Position numbers and translations under genes: made by a program | Origin: Chamaecyparis obtusa | Lineage: Eukaryota; Streptophyta; Pinopsida; Cupressales; Cupressaceae | Direction: 5' to 3' | DNA: 64,000 nt | NCBI GenBank assembly: GCA_027943335.1 | Contig: BSBK01001162.1 | Coordinates: 868,001 to 932,000 of the forward strand | The notes under the pieces: model-generated | Seen by the model: only the letters and a program-made list of their open reading frames with translations | Databases searched by the model: none | Told to the model about the DNA's origin: nothing | Shown: one piece after another, positions 60,836 to 64,000 of the stretch | How positions within the stretch are numbered: position 1 is the stretch's first letter | How the letters are laid out: the number at the start of each line of letters is the position of its first letter

Positions 60836-61134
60836 TAATTCACCAATATCACACAATCGATTATATACCTAAATTAAATCTTTGAATACCACATATGTTT
60901 TGTCAAGAACTAAAGTTTTTCCATGAAACTAACTCAACAAAAATAGAATAAATTCACTTTCATTACACCACATAAATTTACCCCAGATGTCAAGTCCAAG
61001 ATTTCTAATTCTCTGTATATCCTCCATAGGCAATCCAAACTCCAACTATTTGATACAACTGTGATCAAAATCCTTTAACTCAACCTTCTTCATTTTCTTC
61101 ACTATGGAATCATGCACAATAGACTTGGGTGCCA
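60836..61134 (-). pseudogene. Element D accessory frame, fragment
   Basis: From ATG at about 61134 the minus strand reads MAPKSIVHDSIVKKMKKVEL, then LEFGLPMEDIQRIRNLGLDI and LVLDKTYVVFKDLI toward the border of element C. Three in-frame stops are present. It looks like the N-terminus of an accessory ORF of plant LTR elements; no domain named. The part nearest 60836 could instead be the missing tail of element A's LTR. Confidence 0.45.
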
Positions 61135-61559
61135 TGATCTCTTCAAAAAATCTATTCTTTTGTAAATTCTTAATTTTTCTTCATGCTACAATACCAAATA
61201 TTTCAAAAATTCTACCTTTAAAGCCATGAAACATTATAATTAATTTTCCTACCAAAATTTAAATATCATTGATGCAAGTTAGCCATTTTTTGTACATTAC
61301 ATCAATTAGTCAATAATTGCATTTATTAATTGTCCAATAATCATACTAGAGACACATTTGTGTTAACCGGTTTTGCCTTAGGACAAGGGAGTGTATGATT
61401 TAGCATGTTGAATACTCCCCCTAAGCCCAAGCATTCAACATAATTGTTGGTAGAGCTAGTAACATGATCTAGTACCACCCAAATTTTCACACCATCTGAC
61501 TTATTCCTCCATTCTATTTTCTACTTCTGAGCTCCACTAGATTCTACAACATGATTATT

Positions 61560-61960
61560 ATTTCTATTATTTAACATAACACTATCAGATCAACATGATT
61601 TTGAATAATTCCTAGCCTATCCACATTTGAAACAATTCACACTTATTTTTCTATATCTTATCAAATGAACTTCAGGTTTGCACTAACTTGCCTTGTGACA
61701 AAAAATGTGACACACATAAATTTCCATGAAATATTTTAATCATCACATTCTTCTGTTGCTAATTTGAAACTTGAATCTTACACTAATTTTATTTATGACC
61801 AATTTTATGTCAATTAAAACATTAAATCTTCTGTCCCTTTCTCATCTTACAATCTACTACTTTATGACCAATTTTTTTTTTCAAATATAAAAACAACTTT
61901 TGAAAGATAAATACCTTTGAGCATTTGGTTGTCTAACCGGAGGCCTTTTTTTAGATGTGT
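61560..61960 (-). pseudogene. Element D zinc-knuckle region (decayed)
   Basis: Repeated remnants of CCHC knuckles on the minus strand, such as CFN*HKIGHK and IGHK..DC (about 61880-61770) and CFKCG*AR (about 61630). Stops fall on cysteine or neighbouring codons. The spacing is like the four knuckles of element E. Confidence 0.55.
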
Positions 61961-62183
61961 TTTGGTTTTTGACCTTTCTTGTCACCTCGACCTTTGCATC
62001 ATCTTTAATTACCTTCTCCTTACCTTTATCCATCCAATTTGAACATTCATTGATAAACCCTAATCCTTCTTTATCCTCATGTCCTTTCTAAGAGGATAAT
62101 AGTTGATCCAAGAAAGTACTACTCTCACATGCCTTTTCTTCTTTCCTCAACTTCTTCAGTTCCAATTCTATCTTTTCATTTTT

Positions 62184-62640
62184 TTAAAAACTCTTTCTGA
62201 TAATCTCCCTGAAGTTTTCTTTAGTCTCTTTCCATTCTTCCATTGTCATTTCCAGTTCAATTATTTCTAACCATGCATTCTTTGACTTGTATTTTAATCC
62301 AACCTTGATACCTTCTTCCCTTTGAATTTTTTCATCTAGATTCCTTTCAAGATAAGCTATCTTCTCTTTGAGTTCTTGATCTAGATCTATGTCATTGTCT
62401 TTTGATTCTTTCAATTCCCCCAGTTCCTTTTCCAGAGTAGAAACTCTATCTTTTGATTCCTTCAATTCTTGACTAACCTCCTAGTGCCTTTCTTTGAACC
62501 TCTTAATCTAATCTCTTAATTTTGTAATGCAAGCCTTTTTCTTCCTTCAAGTTTTCTTTCAGCTCCTAATTTTTTGATTCAGTACCTTCAATATCACTCA
62601 TCATGATTTTCCAATAATATTTAGTATAGATTTTCCAAGC
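62184..62640 (-). pseudogene. Element D N-terminal coiled coil
   Basis: A 93-codon open piece rich in Glu/Lys/Leu heptads (MKESKDRVSTLEKELGELKE) ahead of the knuckles. It corresponds to the N-terminal coiled coil of element E's gag-like frame. Confidence 0.6.
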
Positions 62641-62652
62641 ACTGATACTAAT

Positions 62653-63806
62653 AGTTAAACAAACTGAATAACTGAGAGGGGGTGGGGGTGAATTAGTTAT
62701 TCCCACACAATTTACAAATTTTTTTCTATGGCAATAAACTATTAAAAAATTATAATAACAACTTTTGATTTATTGGTTAAGCAGATCAAACATCCACCAA
62801 AAAAGTAAACATATAAACACCAGAATACCAATACAAAGAGCACCAATATTTACATGGAAAACCTAAACTAGGAAAAACCATAGAGAAGATAATTCTCATG
62901 AAATAAAAACACCTATTAGGGTGACACTAGTTAAGGTGATTTGTGCAAAGGATCATTGTTGGTTGTGCTCACTATAGGTAAGGTTCACTGCCAGTTGGGA
63001 TAACTACCCTTAAATATGAATAGGATCACTACCAATACAAAGATAGATAAAATGGAACAAGAACTGATAAAATTGCATCTAAATATGCATGAACAACTCA
63101 AGTTTTTTAGCTCTACAACACTTTAGATCCCCATCTATCTATTCCACTATTGTCGGTATGTAAGCTCTAATTCAATCTTCGTTCTGCCACCTAAGTTATC
63201 ACCACTCACATATAATACTACCACATGTTCATACTATATTTTAACCACATACACCACACTTGCTACTCTTGGCTTTGTTTATATTGATATCTAAACATAC
63301 ATATGTTGACTTCACACCAAATGTGTGACAACCCTTAATGCTAAGGAAATTAAAATTATATTTAATACATAACATTGATCCTAAATCTAGGACATACATA
63401 AGAATGATTAATCAAACACTACACTATGACTGAAAAATAGGTCACACTTAAGATATTACAATTCATATTACATTTTCCAAGAACTACCACGACCAAGACC
63501 AAAATATGTAATAACTGATAAAAGAGTCATCATCATAATTTGTAGCCGATATACCAAAAATATCTAATGAACTATACAACTATCTAGAAAATTGTAAAAA
63601 CATTGTAACCAATGCAATCACCCAAAACCAATACAAGTGAACACCATACAGAAGTACATCGAACCATAAGTCATGAATATAACACTGTACACTTGATAGA
63701 ACTACCAAGAACACCAAAAATGTTCATACTAAACCTTTCCTATGTATAACTGAAACTCCTATTGCATAATTGATAATCAATAGGCACTTAACCAAAATTG
63801 CCAACA
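62653..63806 (-). repeat. Element D 5' LTR
   Basis: On the plus strand it opens AGTTAAACAAACTGAATAAC (first T of TG lost), then GAGAGGGGGTGGGGGTGAATTAG, and closes AAATTGCCAACA. About 1,154 bp. The G-run/TGAATTAG block and GCCAACA end match elements E, S1 and S2. Confidence 0.65.
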
Positions 63807-64000
63807 CCCAATCGATACCGCCAAAGTGTTGGTATAGAGGTTTTGACATCAATGAAAATCAATGCCAAGAAAAACTCAATAAGTATAACACACTTACCTC
63901 TGTTGAAATACTAAATATCATTGATAGCATTTTGGGCTTAACCCTTATGGGAACACATTTTTTCCCACATGTTGTGATGTTTATGATATCAACTTAAAGT
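63807..64000. other. Right flank, unassigned
   Basis: 194 bp beyond element D's LTR. No domain or repeat recognised. Confidence 0.4.

Larger units (their letters stand above)
60836..63806 (-). mobile_element. Element D: old gag-type LTR element related to E (partial)
   Basis: In minus orientation: LTR 63806-62653, degenerate primer site (TAGTATCAGTGC, about 62637-62648), coiled-coil segment, decayed zinc knuckles and an accessory frame, then cut off on the left. The order copies element E, but the sequence is much more decayed (start TG of the LTR changed, knuckle cysteines lost). The other LTR would be left of element A, outside the window. Confidence 0.65.

Noticed and set aside
1..64000. 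Infectious retrovirus or pararetrovirus copy
   Set aside because: No envelope, movement or pararetrovirus coat protein motif was seen; all pol genes are of plant Ty3/gypsy Tat type.

Overview
The window is plant nuclear DNA made almost wholly of transposable elements. I found no host gene, tRNA or rRNA. Giant, AT-rich, deeply nested retrotransposon layers of the Tat group, plus LTRs carrying a G-run followed by TGAATCA, suggest a very large genome such as a conifer or other gymnosperm. That is an inference from element type, not a species call.

The elements fit inside one another, and termini and target-site duplications (TSDs) let the order be read. Element A (1-9138, plus strand) is a decayed Ty3/gypsy Tat-type retrotransposon: gag, protease, RT, RNase H, a second RNase H and integrase, then a 3' LTR. 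Element D (about 60836-63806, minus) is an old gag-type LTR element on the right. Element C (9139-60830, plus; TSD ctggg/ccggg) is a non-autonomous gag/protease-like retrotransposon inserted at the end of A's LTR. Its 5' LTR holds a complete 335-bp TRIM (9842-10176). A solo LTR (S1) lies in C's leader (11451-12147 plus 54393-55021). A CACTA DNA transposon (12148-54389; TSD aat) split S1.

The CACTA element has about 9 kb of tandem and inverted repeats at its 5' end (12.3-21.6 kb), a broken Tnp2 transposase (21.98-27.15 kb, acidic tail finishing at 47.14 kb), and a small GRF-zinc-finger-like gene (47.58-48.00 kb). It was invaded three times: by solo LTR S2 (24106-25228), by Tat-like element B (27149-47057, minus; TSD atgac/acgac), and by gag-only element E (49299-54281, minus; TSD atttt).

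The most notable object is element B. Its two LTRs are each about 6.35 kb, and each contains the same 1,234-codon reading frame, 3,705 nt in both copies. Its pol has a second RNase H upstream of RT, whereas element A carries it downstream. In both, the native RNase H has lost acidic residues. Element E has one 870-codon gag-like frame with four zinc knuckles between coiled coils and no pol.

Almost all reading frames here are broken mainly by point nonsense changes, many explained by C-to-T transitions, so these are fossil or silenced copies. Repeat counts and divergences given below are by eye.
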